Assembly (NCBI GenBank): GCA_024195265.1
Contig: JAJLRJ010000006.1
Span: 16,298,139-16,362,138, forward strand
From: Dendrophyllia cribrosa
Lineage: Eukaryota; Cnidaria; Anthozoa; Scleractinia; Dendrophylliidae
Direction: 5' to 3'
DNA: 64,000 nt
Below are positions 24,101-35,400 of the stretch, piece after piece. The position numbers and the translations under genes were made by a program. Position 1 is the first letter of the stretch. The number at the start of each line of letters is the position of its first letter. The notes under the pieces were generated by a model. It was not told where the DNA came from, did no database searches, and worked only from the letters and a program-made list of their open reading frames with translations.

Positions 24101-27100
24101 TTCTATGACGTTAAAAACGGTAATTTTTGTTATTGTCCAAATTCAAACGCTGATATTCTGCAAAAATCGCTGACTTTTTTGTGTTTATTGGGTATCTCAA
24201 TTTGAAAGACTTTCTAGTCAATGCTCACAACTGCTAGTTAAGGCAATGTTCGCACGATTGAGAAAGTTACAATTTTTTAAAGCAGTGGAGTCTTGTACGG
24301 GCGGTTACGGGCGGTTCAGGTGTCAATGGGTCATAACCGCCCGTAAATACAACTCAAATATGGAGAAAGTCAGTGGTTAACGTAACCGGAAGTGTGCTTC
24401 GGTACCTTGCAACAAAGCTCGTGTCCGAGTTCTTGCCAGCAACAAATTGTCAGGGAAAGGTTAAAAAGTATCAGCCGATTTGAAAAAAGACAAAAGATTT
24501 TTAACAAAAACAATCAATGTACCGTTATGCAAGTACGCATTGTTTTCTATTTGTAGAATTGTTTCAGCTTGCTTTCGTGCACGTTCCCTGTAATCTGATA
24601 TAAGCTTAGTAATATACGGCTTACGCAAATGTCCAAACTTTTATGCCGCTCTTCCTAGTGTACTATTTAGTTGATGCGTTAAACCTTGAAGGAAATATAA
24701 AATAATTGGAAGAAGCTTTCCAATTTAATACTTAAAGGCAAATTGCGATCAAACTTGTTCGAATGTTTTCTTCGTGAAGCCAATAATCACGGTAAAGGCG
24801 CTAGTAAATATAATTAAATTAAATAGCGCTTTCTGAATTTGTTTGCTTTCAAGATTTTTTTGATTCGCGTAAACATTATGTGAATCATTCTTACGGATAA
24901 GAATGGCATTCTATATACACAGGAAAAGTCGGAAATTTTAGAAAACACTAGATGTAATAAAAATAGGTTGCTGAATTTAAATAATATTTTGTGATGTTTA
25001 CAATATTTCGCAGACACAAGCGCTCGGCGCGCAATTAGGATAAATGTCATAAATAAATCGCCAAGCCTTCCGGAAGCAGAAAATCACTGAATTCTGACAA
25101 GTGTAAGACATTTTTATTCAAGGAAATATGACTTTCATTCAAAAGTTTTGACCTTAAGAAAAAATGTTTTGGATTCATGATCACGAAAAAGCTGGGTGCG
25201 ATCAAATTACATTTTACACAAAATTTGCATGAAACAAAATTGTGTATTTGCAACAACACTTTGAAGAGACTGTGAAGCCTGGAAAAAATTAAAACATACC
25301 AAAATCAAAGCAGTTATTTAAGGAACTAGATTTAAAGAAACATTTCATTCGATTTTGTCTTGAAATCACGGGTTTTTTTTTTATGTGTCACGCAATATTT
25401 ATTTAAAAAATGTTTCACCAATTTATAGCACTAATCACCACAATTTAGAAAAATATAAAAACACGATCTACTGAATGCGACTACATGTATTTTTTTTTTT
25501 CATTGTCTGTAAATTTAGGGCCTCCAAAAATTTATTGGAAATCCGGGCAGGAGGGGGGTCTCTGGGCTTGGAAATCCAGGTGGGAGGGGGAGTCTAGCGG
25601 GCCAGGAAATCCGGGCGGGGGGAGGGGTAAAAAAATCTTGCCATCCGTCGGGGGGGTGTGGATTTTTTCTGGAATAACCCATTTGTATCTTTTTTACTTT
25701 TTTGTTTCTCCACATTGTGAGATTACTAGCATATTACGAGCTACTCTAAAATAAAAATAAAAATAAGCCACCTGGGTGGCTTATTTGTTTAAGGTACATT
25801 AGAGGAGTGGCTTATAAGAGAGGCGAGGGAGGGCTTACTGATTTAGCAAAATGCAGCACGATGTACACCATCAGGATATCATATGATATACACATTATTC
25901 AAGCATCATAATCTCAGGTTTAAACTTTAATGTTATTTTTTCCCTATATAATGGTTTATATCAATTACAAAAGCCACTTTATCATGGTTCAAGAGTATTT
26001 AAGTAAGGGGGAGGGGTGGGGGTGGGGGGGAGGCTTAATAAATTTCTTCTTCTAAAGAGGCGTGGCTTATTAGAGGGGGCGGCTTATTTGAGAGGGGTGG
26101 CTCAATAGAGATTTTACAGTATGTGTTGTGGTTCAATTTTTTTCTTTGATTTAAAAATTTTTAAACCAATCACTTACCATCAAAGATGATATCATTGGGG
26201 TGGACCATTGGAAGCAGATCCTTCAGTGGGATGTAAACATCTCCATTAGGTCCAGTCCCCAGGCAAACAGTAGAGGATTGAGTCAGAGAGCCAACATAGT
26301 TTGCTTTCTGTGAAGAAAGAACAAAAAATAATGCACTTTTAAATGGTGGGGAAACTACAGACTCTTTGAGAAGATTACATTTTGAACATCACATTTTTAT
26401 GCCATCTATGACTTTTTCTCGGCTTATGAAATTTGCATGTATATAGTCATTTAGTTGCATCCCTACAGGTTCATAATATTAAGGGCTGGAAATAGTTTTT
26501 CTAGCTTGGCAGGACATCATGTCTGAGCTGCAGTCACCTTTATATTGATCAGACATCTTACAAAATTGGTTGACATCTGTCATCTTGGACTTTTTACCTG
26601 AGTCACATACAATCCAACAACATACATGTTGTACTCAATAAAACAGTTAATAATCGTGTTCGAAGAACGCAATTCTAATTTTGTATTGGTTGTCCTGTGG
26701 TTTATGTGCAGTAAAATTTGAGATTTTTTGGTAGACGGTCTTCCAAATGGCCGCCCCTATTGGTTTTTTTCAGGGTCTCATTTCTGCCGGAAATTCCTTC
26801 GAACGCGTCTCCATAATCTGTGATTACTGCTAGTAATGATAATAATTTACACGCTTATATTGTGCATATTCCATGTAAATGATCAAATGCACATCACATT
26901 AACTATAATAATTTTTATTGACTGAAAAAAATATATACATGTAACAAAATTACAATGCATGACATAGGGTGGTTTCAAATTACTGCTGTACACAGCCTTT
27001 TTTCAAGTTTTTTTCAAATCAGGAGTGGCCTTTCAAGTGAAATAAAGGATGACGCAACAATATGAATATTTAACGCTATTTGGAATGTTTTTTTTTAAGC

Positions 27101-28774
27101 AAATGCAATGGCTTAACAGGGATTCCAAGACATTGAAAAGCCAAGTCATTTTTGTGCTCATAATTGTGATACATTATTACTTCCAAGCACACTGAAAGTT
27201 AGTTGACCATAATTTAGGAATTTTGTCAGACAACATCCAATGACCAACTGCTATACAGTCAAACCTCCCATAAGCAGACACCCTCGGGACCATTAGGGTA
27301 AGTGTTCACTTACGGGAGGTGTCCACTTACGGAAGGTTGAAAAAGAAACATAGTGCACTAGAGGGCGTATAATGTACCAGTACAATGTCTTTTAAAGCTT
27401 TAAAGACCACTTGTAATTGTATTATCCATCACAGGGTTGTTGGATTTTGCTCTTTATATCACACATAAATTTAACACTAATTTAAAAACTACATGTACGG
27501 TTCGAGATTGAAAGACTTTTCGCTAAATAAATGCACATACCAGTATATGTGAAGCTCTCGCATTGCCGTCACATGAACTGGCATGAGCCATTTTAAAACA
27601 GTAACGCACACTCAATCCACCATGTTTCAGAGGTGAACAGAACAGAAGAAGTACATATATTATGTACATTGCATGTAACATAACATATTTTATTCAGGAA
27701 ATCAACTAAATTAAGGAGGCTCGTACCCATTTCTCAAGTCCACACCCTTTCAATTTTAATGGACCATATCTTTTGTTGTAGCGCATAAAAAGTCAAGCTA
27801 CTTTGAATGCAAACACAATATATTAAACTTTATGGGAGTATAGGATTTGTTTACATCGGTGCTTCCATTGCAATGGAATGGTGATCCTCCGAAATTCACA
27901 AGTTGCGGAGTTTCGCTAGATCAAGAGAATTTTTTGTAAAACCCGCTAGTAGACTAATTGATTAGACCATAGGCTTCAACTGGACAAAGTTTAAAAAGAA
28001 ATGTATGAGAGCGTTTTTGAAATTGTTAGGGATGAAATTTTGGGGATTATAATTACAGTGAAAAACATACTATGGACATAAATTGCTAATATCTAAAAAA
28101 GATGATGCGCGATGGGAATGCAGTTTCATCTCTTAGTAGTTTGATTCCATTTGAAATGGTGTGTGAAAAAGTGAGGGGGTTGCTTTGGCCCGATTGCGAG
28201 AAAGAAGGATTTGATTAGCGTGCGTTCAGCTACTCTTGTTGCCATTTTTGTATGTAATTTGGTCTACGCCTACAAATGTGATGATAATTTGGAAACCGCG
28301 AGATAGGTGTCCGTGTCCGCTTACGGGAGGTTAAAAATGTAGTGTTGAAGAGAATAAATCGACGGGACCGTGGTTTGGTGTCTGCTTAAGGGAGGTGTCC
28401 ATTAGGAGGTTCGACTAAATATCCCTCCACTTTCACTGAAAGATAAATTATAAAATCACAAAAAGAAATTGCTTATCTCAGCTAGATGATAAACTTACCT
28501 TAACGCCAAATCTTGTGTCCCAGGACAAACCTAATTTGTTTGCTAGTACAGATGCTGTGATGGTAGAACCATTATTGCCACCCCAGCCAACCAACATACA
28601 TCCAATTTTCGGTACTCGTCTCTCGGTACGAAAAGTGTATAATGTTTCAACTGGTCTCACAGTGTAGGTTCCCTTTGAGCTGCACTCAACCTTTGTAGTT
28701 TCATATGTGTATTTACTTTCTATATAGTCGGCAGTGTAATGAACATTTGGACTTTGAACTTTGAATGTTGTCAT
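14897..28774 (-). CDS. ISYNA1: myo-inositol-3-phosphate synthase (complete gene, nine coding exons)
   Basis: This cytosolic NAD-dependent enzyme converts glucose 6-phosphate to 1D-myo-inositol 3-phosphate, the committed step of inositol synthesis. Exons in transcript order: 28774-28499, 26307-26178, 21710-21460, 21207-21055, 18291-18133, 18038-17955, 17396-17202, 16238-16021 and 15119-14897. Every junction has GT/AG. The lengths sum to 1,689 nt, giving 562 residues plus stop, close to the vertebrate protein. Signatures: [11 protein letters not shown] (61-71), the dinucleotide-binding loop; [12 protein letters not shown] after the exon 2/3 junction; [16 protein letters not shown] (296-311), with lysines of the active-site region; [10 protein letters not shown] (329-338); and a C-terminal [12 protein letters not shown] motif. 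The ATG at 28774 gives the usual N-terminus. All expected motifs are present with no stop or frameshift, so I consider it functional. Introns carry several MITEs. Confidence 0.96.
15550..15654. repeat. Near-perfect hairpin in ISYNA1 intron 8
   Basis: GTGAAAAAGTGTTAAGTTTA at 15550 is the inverse of the end at 15654. The arms run about 45 bp with only a few central bases unpaired. A small foldback element. Confidence 0.85.
16021..16238 (-). CDS. ISYNA1: ISYNA1 coding exon 8
   Basis: Encodes [20 protein letters not shown] through ENIF and ends two bases into an arginine codon. The acceptor is TCCACAG and the donor TTTAG|GTAAGT. Confidence 0.95.
16474..16598. repeat. Foldback MITE in ISYNA1 intron 7
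   Basis: TAAGGCCCGGTTCAAACGTT at the left mirrors AACGTTTGAA-type sequence ending GGGCCTAAG at the right. The arms of about 50 bp include TCACATGTGCCGAATCTAAT and its inverse, around a ~20-nt loop. Confidence 0.85.
17202..17396 (-). CDS. ISYNA1: ISYNA1 coding exon 7 (residues 352-416)
   Basis: Encodes [14 protein letters not shown] through HNTCE, including the [20 protein letters not shown] stretch. The acceptor is TTGGCAG and the donor GAG|GTATGT. Confidence 0.95.
17955..18038 (-). CDS. ISYNA1: ISYNA1 coding exon 6 (residues 324-351)
   Basis: A short exon encoding [20 protein letters not shown] then PKQFRSKE. The acceptor is TATTGCAG and the donor GAG|GTAACT. Confidence 0.95.
18133..18291 (-). 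CDS. ISYNA1: ISYNA1 coding exon 5 (residues 271-323)
   Basis: Encodes [12 protein letters not shown] and the active-site segment [14 protein letters not shown]. The acceptor is ACTGCAG and the donor GAAG|GTATGT. Phase 0 at both ends. Confidence 0.95.
18697..18948. mobile_element. Interspersed hairpin-bearing repeat, copy A (ISYNA1 intron 4)
   Basis: Nearly the same sequence appears inverted at 54,370-54,640. Shared landmarks: GCGCGCTCTGATTGGCTACT, AACTCCCAGCAATTTGCGCG, ATGAGTTAAAAAGCATCATT, and a terminal hairpin around CCGCTTCGCGGCTCGGTAAA. This copy has diverged in the hairpin loop region. Confidence 0.85.
21055..21207 (-). CDS. ISYNA1: ISYNA1 coding exon 4 (residues 220-270)
   Basis: Encodes [15 protein letters not shown] through ASILEK, with acceptor CTGTCAG and donor AAAAG|GTGATC. 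Exactly 51 codons, phase 0 at both ends. Confidence 0.95.
21460..21710 (-). CDS. ISYNA1: ISYNA1 coding exon 3
   Basis: Encodes [16 protein letters not shown] through NNLDK. The acceptor is CTCCTCAG. The donor reads AAG|GTGTTT and is somewhat weak. Confidence 0.95.
23063..23308. mobile_element. Short inverted-repeat element in ISYNA1 intron 2
   Basis: CAGAAACCCATAAGTG at 23063 and CACTTATGGGTTTCTG ending at 23308 form a perfect 16-bp inverted repeat. Adjacent flanks ATCTTTC and ATATTTC differ at one base and may be a decayed 7-bp target duplication. No coding content. Confidence 0.65.
26178..26307 (-). CDS. ISYNA1: ISYNA1 coding exon 2
   Basis: Begins [17 protein letters not shown] and ends inside the glycine codon of FDG/WDI. 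The acceptor is TTCACAG and the donor GATG|GTAAG. Confidence 0.95.
26655..26834. repeat. Interspersed repeat, copy 1 (ISYNA1 intron 1)
   Basis: About 178 bp is nearly identical, in the same orientation, to 46,037-46,214. It runs from GTTCGAAGAACGCAAT through GGTAGACGGTCTTCCAAATG to CTTCGAACGCGTCTCCATAA. The two inner TTCGAA blocks give a short inverted repeat. Confidence 0.85.
27256..28415. mobile_element. Inverted-repeat element in ISYNA1 intron 1
   Basis: The left end AGTCAAACCTCCCATAAGCA and a right end with AAGGGAGGTGTCCATTAGGAG then TTCGACT are diverged inverted copies. Subterminal phrases TTACGGGAGGTGTCC and TGTCCGCTTACGGGAGGT recur on both sides. No transposase frame is visible in the ~1.1-kb interior, so it is non-autonomous. 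Confidence 0.6.
28499..28774 (-). CDS. ISYNA1: ISYNA1 coding exon 1 (residues 1-92)
   Basis: Carries the start codon and the NAD-binding loop. The donor reads AAG|GTAAG at 28498-28494. Upstream, CATAG at 28796-28800 looks like an acceptor, so the leader is probably spliced. Confidence 0.95.
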
Positions 28775-28927
28775 TTTGTTAGCAATTTATGGGACCTATG
28801 GTAAGAAAAATACAGCAAGTTTTCATCACACAATGCATTTAATTTCATATGAAAGCAGAATACAAGAGAATACAGATGTAGTCATTGAACACTCCCCGAA
28901 ATTATATAGTTGAACAGACATAATCCT

Positions 28928-29053
28928 GGGGTCAATTCAATAAAACTTTTACAAGTGAAATTTACAAGTGTAGCCATTGTTTCAGTGGTTGAAAACAATA
29001 GCTACACTTTTTTATTACCGGTACACTTGTAAAAGTTTTATTGAATTGACCCC
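28928..29053. repeat. Hairpin element with 30-bp perfect arms
   Basis: GGGGTCAATTCAATAAAACT at 28928 continues through TTTACAAGTG and is matched exactly in reverse at 29024-29053. It lies just upstream of the ISYNA1 start codon exon, in the leader intron or promoter side. Confidence 0.85.
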
Positions 29054-31340
29054 TGGTTCACAGAAGCAACATAACTTGTAACAGGGTCATAACGGCATAA
29101 AGACAAGACCAGTTTTCCCTAATGTTGTTACATTTATGCCAATGTTCCCGCCATGTCATATGTTCTATGTTGACAGAGGGTGTCTTCTGTGTTTGCATGA
29201 CCTTGCCATTGTTGTGATGTTGCAATACAGTGTGAACCAAGCTACATGTATCAAGCCTAAAAAAGTCAATCATAACTACTGTAATACCCCCCACCCCACC
29301 TCCCCCCCCCCCCCCCCCCCCCTAAAAAAAGCAGCAATGACAACGAAGACGACAATCACTCTTAGTGGGGTCAGAACAGAACGTTGACATGCTTGTAGCA
29401 GACATTACTGTGAGGGAGTGGGTGAGGGAGGAAAGAGGCTGTCACTGAACCAATACCCTTTGTCCTAATGTTCTTGCCGCTGACCTCATTTTCGTCACCT
29501 ATAACCTCCACCAGTGACCCTTGATTTGGAAACAGCATGACGTAAAATGCCCGCTTACCAAAATACAGCATCTTATTGCAATTTGGGGTGACATATGAGC
29601 ATGTATACTCTGATAACTCGATACAAACCCTTCTAATTTCTACATTAGGAACAGAGGCAAAATTAGAAGGGTTTATATGGAGTCTAATATATACATTAAT
29701 TATATCAAATTCCATAATTTCACAAATTTGGTTTTTGTGTCATCACTATAAAAAAAAGCAAAAGTAAAAGAAAAAAGCAAGAAATTGCAAAAAAGCACTT
29801 TCATCAGTTGGAAACAATTTAAACTGAAATATTTTTGGCATTCACGATTTTTCACATACCGTAAAATGCTGCTAATGCCCTGGGTTTAAACAACTTTGCA
29901 GTAAGGCTTTCTGTGCTGACAAGCAAAAGAATTGATTGTGAATCATTGTTTTACTGAAAATAATGTTTTGATTTGCTAATAAGCGGGGGGCTTAAAGCGG
30001 CATTTTACGGTATTTCATCATTTCACTCATAATTAGTTTTACTCACAGAACCAGTAACTGATATCTATTAAAAATATAGAGTGAACTTTTAAGAAGTATT
30101 TTAACAATTCGTGACACGAAATAATCAGCCATGATATTGAAATTATTTATTGTTTTTGAACGAGTTATTTCGTTACCATTCATTAGTATGCAAAAATCGA
30201 TGTAAAGGCAGCGCCCCCAAAGATCTGATCAGCTGAACATTTCGAAATGTGCTAATCTTGTATAAAGGACTTTTTTTTCCAGACTGAAATCTTCGCGACT
30301 GACTGTACGACTAAGTAAAACTTCACGAAGTGCAGTATTTATAAGCGAAAACCGCTATTTTTGGCAAATAATTCCACGGTCATAGTCGAATACACATTTG
30401 CCATTGATAGTAGCTGACGAGACTAGTACCTACACTAATTTTATTTTTATATACACGTGCAGGAAACAGGAAAACGCTTTCTATTTTTTAACTATCTTAG
30501 AACAGATTAATATAGATTTTGGACTAGTACACGTATTCTTGCAATAAATAAACTTCTTTATAATTCTCTCTTTACCATATTAATGACATGTTAGACACGT
30601 GTAACGACAATATTGAAGTTTACTACATTGCGAGTCTATATTCTTTGGAAACTTCCTTAATTTGACGAAAGACATTTCGTGCAAAGGTTGACAACCTGGA
30701 AAATAATTTCGTATGAATTTCGTAGGAAATGTCCTTGCCTTCACACTGTGTCTAAAGCTGTCTGCGTTAGCTAACGTGGAAAAACTCCAGCAAACTGTTG
30801 CATGTTGTTCTGGTCGAGTGAAAATACTTCAGCGAGGGAAGCAACACGAAAACATGCCCTTAGAAAAATTACGGATAAACCTTTTTTTGCGAACTCACCT
30901 CGATGCGTAGGGTTTATATCTTGCGAAAGGGTAGAAATCGAATTTCTTTTATCCTGCAAAATCGTCGGCAAATTACTGATGAAGTGAACTGATGTGAGAC
31001 AAAACTTCAGGCTTTTGTAAAATGTAAATCAGTTGAAAGAACATACGATTATTTTAGCCAATCAGATTCGGCAACCTTTGCACCGATTGATATGCGCGCC
31101 TTTTGCTCAAGGGATAGCTCCCGTCCAGGGTGGGGAAGGTAGAATTTTATACTCTCGATATGGAAATGAAATAACCTCGATATTCTTTTCTCTCACTCTT
31201 TATCGTCATCACTCGTTTATGAAAAATTGTTATGTTCACTCAAGAGCCCATATAATAGCTTTTTAGCGCTCAGATACTCTAAATGAATCAGACCTATAAA
31301 GGTCAGTTTTATTCTATAAATATCCATGACTAACAGTTTA
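29054..31340. other. Divergent intergenic region between ISYNA1 and the C19orf47-like gene
   Basis: No coding exon seen. It contains a run of about 20 C near 29,302-29,322 and long AT-rich stretches. It should hold the ISYNA1 promoter and leader exon. I see no obvious TATA box or CpG-rich block that fixes a start site. Confidence 0.4.
30899..30990 (-). other. ISYNA1: Possible non-coding first exon (5' leader) of ISYNA1
   Basis: On the - strand CATCGAG|GTGAGTTCGC gives a strong donor at 30898-30897. It would join the CATAG acceptor at 28796-28800, leaving 21 nt of leader before the ATG. The upstream edge is a guess. A short upstream ORF starting at the ATG ending at 30971 would run through this junction and stop before the main ATG. 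Inference from splice-site quality only. Confidence 0.3.
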
Positions 31341-31583
31341 CAGGCGGTGTGCGTCACGCGAGTTGCAATGCTAACGCGGTCATTGAACTTGAATGTTATA
31401 AAGCCATGTTAGCCATGAGGAAGAAGGGATATTTCTCTTTAATTCTGCCTCAGAAAACATTTTTAATTGCCATCGCTGAAATCCTTGAAAAGGAACATTT
31501 TTTTTCAACTCCACGTGCTCAAATACCATTTTGTTTGCCGCGCGCGAGGACTATTGGTCAAATTTCGTGACGCACACCGCCTG
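31341..31583. mobile_element. Short inverted-repeat element, 18-bp perfect termini
   Basis: CAGGCGGTGTGCGTCACG (31341-31358) and its exact inverse (31566-31583) bound 243 bp with no coding capacity. I found no clean target duplication. Confidence 0.7.
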
Positions 31584-32411
31584 GTCAGCTTAAAATGGTA
31601 TAATCTGATAATCGTCATCAGCTTTTCTATCAGTGTAATTTCAAAGTGCAAACTATCCAAATTGTCCTTTGCCCAGACTGACAATGGCCTTTGATCTCTT
31701 GCCAACTATGAGGGCAAGGTATTAGTTTAACTATTTTTTGCCGTTTTTTCTCTTTATTTCTTAATTATTCATTCTTGTAAACTTGTTAATCTTTGGAGAA
31801 ATAAAAATACTACTACCACTAATCAAATTTTCGATTCCACTTAGTACTAGCCTACGCGCAGACGTGTCCGAATTCTTTTAGCAAGGAAATCGGATACATC
31901 TGCGCGCTGGCTTCTCAGTACCAGTGACTTAGGTATTTGAGACAATCAGTCAATGCCTATACCCACAGGTAGAACAAGCTGTATTAGTGTTACAGCGAAG
32001 TAATTTTGGCAATTTTTATCGCAACCGTGGACAGCTGTTTCGTTGTTATTGCAACTCTTCAGCACGGTGAAGCGAACTAAATGACGCCCCGCAAGAATGC
32101 CAGCGCATATACACAATGACCCGATCCTACTTTATCGGTTTCTGTCGTGATGGTGTCTCGCAAAGTCTACTTTTTTACGTAGTCAGATCAGCCCTGCAGT
32201 TCATTGTATGTTTTTTCATTTTTTGGCTGGAAAGGTCTCTCGCAGATCATGCGAAAACGTATTTGTTTTCTAATATGCACACACTAAAATGTGGCATATA
32301 TGACGTAGATTCCTATAAGATTCCCATGATTCTTGTTGATCCCCCAAGCCCATTGATCCTTTGATTATGCAGTGGAAATTGTCAAAACCTTGTTTTAGTT
32401 TATACCAGTTC

Positions 32412-32458
32412 TTCAGGCTTGGAAAAGCGTGATTGCAAAATATCCGCGAGAAATGAGT
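32412..32458. repeat. 47-bp block duplicated at 33387-33433, covering the proposed first coding exon
   Basis: TTCAGGCTTGGAAAAGC and GATTGCAAAATATCC then CGAGAAATGAGT occur here and 975 bp downstream in the same orientation, with two mismatches in 47 bases. This copy contains the ATG proposed as the start of the C19orf47-like gene. Confidence 0.75.
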
Positions 32459-32465
32459 GTACAAG
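32453..32465 (+). CDS. C19orf47-like coding exon 1 (tentative 13-nt exon)
   Basis: ATGAGTGTACAAG followed by GTATGG encodes MSVQ plus the first base of a valine codon. It joins in frame across a 104-bp intron. The vertebrate protein also starts a few residues before this tryptophan. Alternative upstream starts cannot be excluded. Confidence 0.45.
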
Positions 32466-35400
32466 GTATGGCTACACATTAACACATCTGCGTATGTATT
32501 ATGTTAGTGGAATGTGCGGCTAATCGTATCAATTTTTGCTCACTGTACTACAATGTATTTCTTTACCAGTCTCGAAATGGACGAAGTTTTTCACAAAAGC
32601 CGGTATACCAAGCGGTCCTGCAAACAAGTAAGCCTGAAATCTTATAGACTGTTTCATTCTCTATTCACTTATCAAGAAAATAACTTAAACCTTAGAGATT
32701 TTCATTCTCTTAGAAGCGATGCATGTTTGGTAGCAAGCAAGCTAAGAGCATTGTCTTTGCTCGCGCGATTTTGTAAACAAACGACGTTGCTTTATAATTT
32801 ATGCACCTTATTCACTCTTTCATTGATCTCAAACCTGATTTGTAAATCACTTTTTAGCAAGCAATTATACCTTAAGAATATCACAATCAATCAGAGCTCT
32901 TGGGCGATCAAACAATTTCAACTCAGCCTTGCAAGAACCAGCTACGTATTAAGTTTTGTGTTCAAACATTGTTCATTGCCTACATGTAAATAATGGATCA
33001 AAATGTTTTAGTCTAGTTGAGATATTTGCATTCAATATTCTTTCTGACAGCCAATGTTTGAACGTGAATCCATATTTATCTTCACAATGTTGGATGTATT
33101 GGGTGGAGGTGCGGTGGTGTAGTGGTTAGCGCATCTGACTTTCAACCTGAAGGTCGGTGGTTCAAGCCTGGTCTCTGCTGTTGCATTGTTCCCTTAGACA
33201 AGAAACCTTGCTCCATTATGTCTCTCTCCACCCAGGTGTATAAATGGGTACCAGTGACATAATGCTGGGGTTAACCTTGCAATGGACTAGCATCCCATCA
33301 AGAGGGGAGTAGTTGCTTCACGCTACCGAAACCGGGTTAAGCTCTGGCAGTTGTGAGCCATTAGGCTTGTGAAGACTTCGCCTACCTTCAGGCTTGGAAA
33401 AGCTTGATTGCAAAATATCCTCGAGAAATGAGTACATTCACAGGGATTTCAATAAGAATTGAAGTAGGTGGCTAGCCAAGGTTTGATTAGCGGTTGTGAC
33501 AGATAAGGGACCATAAGTCCCCATCTCACTAGGGTGGTCTGGTAACTGGCAGTGAGAGGCGAAGTAGGTGGCGGTACACCGCCGGTAGCCGGCTTCTATC
33601 AAAACCCCTGCATTCAACATTGAGAGTGAGTGAGAGTTCAAACTACTGACGGTTGAAGCTCATGGACACTTTCGACAAACAAAATAAGTGTCTGAAACTG
33701 GAGCTGGCCACTTACAGGAATGATTTTCGTAAGCAGAGATTTCAAACAGGGTTTTGTCAAGGCGGCTGTATAAAATAGAGCTGTCTGCTTATAAAAAATG
33801 AGAGTTTTCCCTTAGAGAGCTTTGACCATACATGTATTTTCATAGCATATGGGAGTCATTGAGAGTGCATGAGAGTTTGAGACCAAACAAGAACAAGAGT
33901 TTGAATTTTCATACATGTCTTCAGTCAAATTTGAGCATCTTTAAAACTCTTTTTGTCAATTTCTTCCTCAGTTATGCCGTGATATTTTATGACAATAGGA
34001 TTCAAGAGGACATGTTACCAGATCTGTCAAAGGTGTGCAGGATTATTTACAAGTCATTATGCTAATATGAGGGTTTGATTCGCAGAGGTGATGACATATA
34101 TGGGTTGACTTTGTTGTTGGTTCTCATCCTTCCTCCGAGGGTTTTTCTCCGGGTACTCCGGTTTTCCTTCCTCCACAAAAACCAACATTTCCAAATTCCA
34201 ATTTAATTCCAAATCAGTGGAAGTAAGAGTGGCCTCGAAATTTCACTGAAATTCTTATTTATTTATTGAATTATAGTAATATGTATTAAAAATAATATTG
34301 CTGTGTTCTTACATGTTGGTTCATTTCTTTTCAAGGACTTTGTGTTAGCAGCAGGTTTTTAAAACAGAGTCTGCTGCTTCAAAATATTAAAGGTCCAGAA
34401 CCTATACAAAGGCCCCCATGTATAATCCCCATGTATGACCCCGATGTAAAATCCCCATGTATAATCTCCATGTATAATCCCCATGTTATATTCTACCATG
34501 ACATGTTCTTTCATGTAACAATCCAACTCTCCCAATTTAATCAGAATTGCCATCTCCTGCTTCCCTACTTTTTAAAGATTCTCCTGATTTCTGATGAAAT
34601 TTTAAACTTTAAAAGAAAATCCAGAAACAATTCACAAATAATCCATTTGTTCAGTGGTTAAATTTATTTAGTATTAAAACTACTAACAATACATGACTGC
34701 ATAAACACTGATTTCCCTCAACCAAGGCACAATCACTTGACTCCTGATTCACTGACCGAAGTCCCAGTACCATCAGCACTGTGTGCAGCCCTGGCGTGCG
34801 TTTCTTAAAACTCCCAAAGACATTTTGAGCCTGAAAGCTATTTTTTAGCTTCAGTTTTTAAGTTATGGCATTGAAGTTTTTAGCCCGCAAACCCGAGCCC
34901 AGCTCGTGTGGTAAACATATGATTTTAATGCCTACAACCGTGGACAAAATAGCTGTGGACACTAAAATAAATACTACACGATGACAATTTTTTTTGAAGA
35001 GAGAAACTAGCATTCCATATCCTGGTCCCGCCTCCCCCCCCCCCCCCCAATACAAAGTTGAGACATTGTGGCTTGGTTATATGAATTGCATAAATCTCAA
35101 CATTGTATTGGGGGTGGGGAAGGGGAGGTAACGACAAAGACAATTTGTCGGGAAAAAGGTGAAGTGTCCCAAACCTTCTGACCTGGATTGTAGCTTTCAA
35201 AATCAACAAAAAACAAATCTTTTTTGCTAAACATTCTGCACATAACATACATGTAGCTTTTCATGCCCGAAAAGTTCTTGAGACTTTCGAGAAATGCAAG
35301 CCTGGACTAAGAAAGGCTAAGGGCCCGAACCCCCTCAGTAACTTGTGCCTTAAGTACAGGTTAACACTCATTTCTATCTCTCAAATTGACGTTTCATGTA

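Noticed and set aside
32514..32993. 159-codon open frame on the + strand
   Set aside because: It overlaps exon 2 of the C19orf47-like gene but in a different frame. The conserved SAM-domain residues are in the spliced frame.
33115..33190. tRNA-gene-like box A and box B
   Set aside because: The sequence does not fold into a proper cloverleaf and continues into a SINE body.
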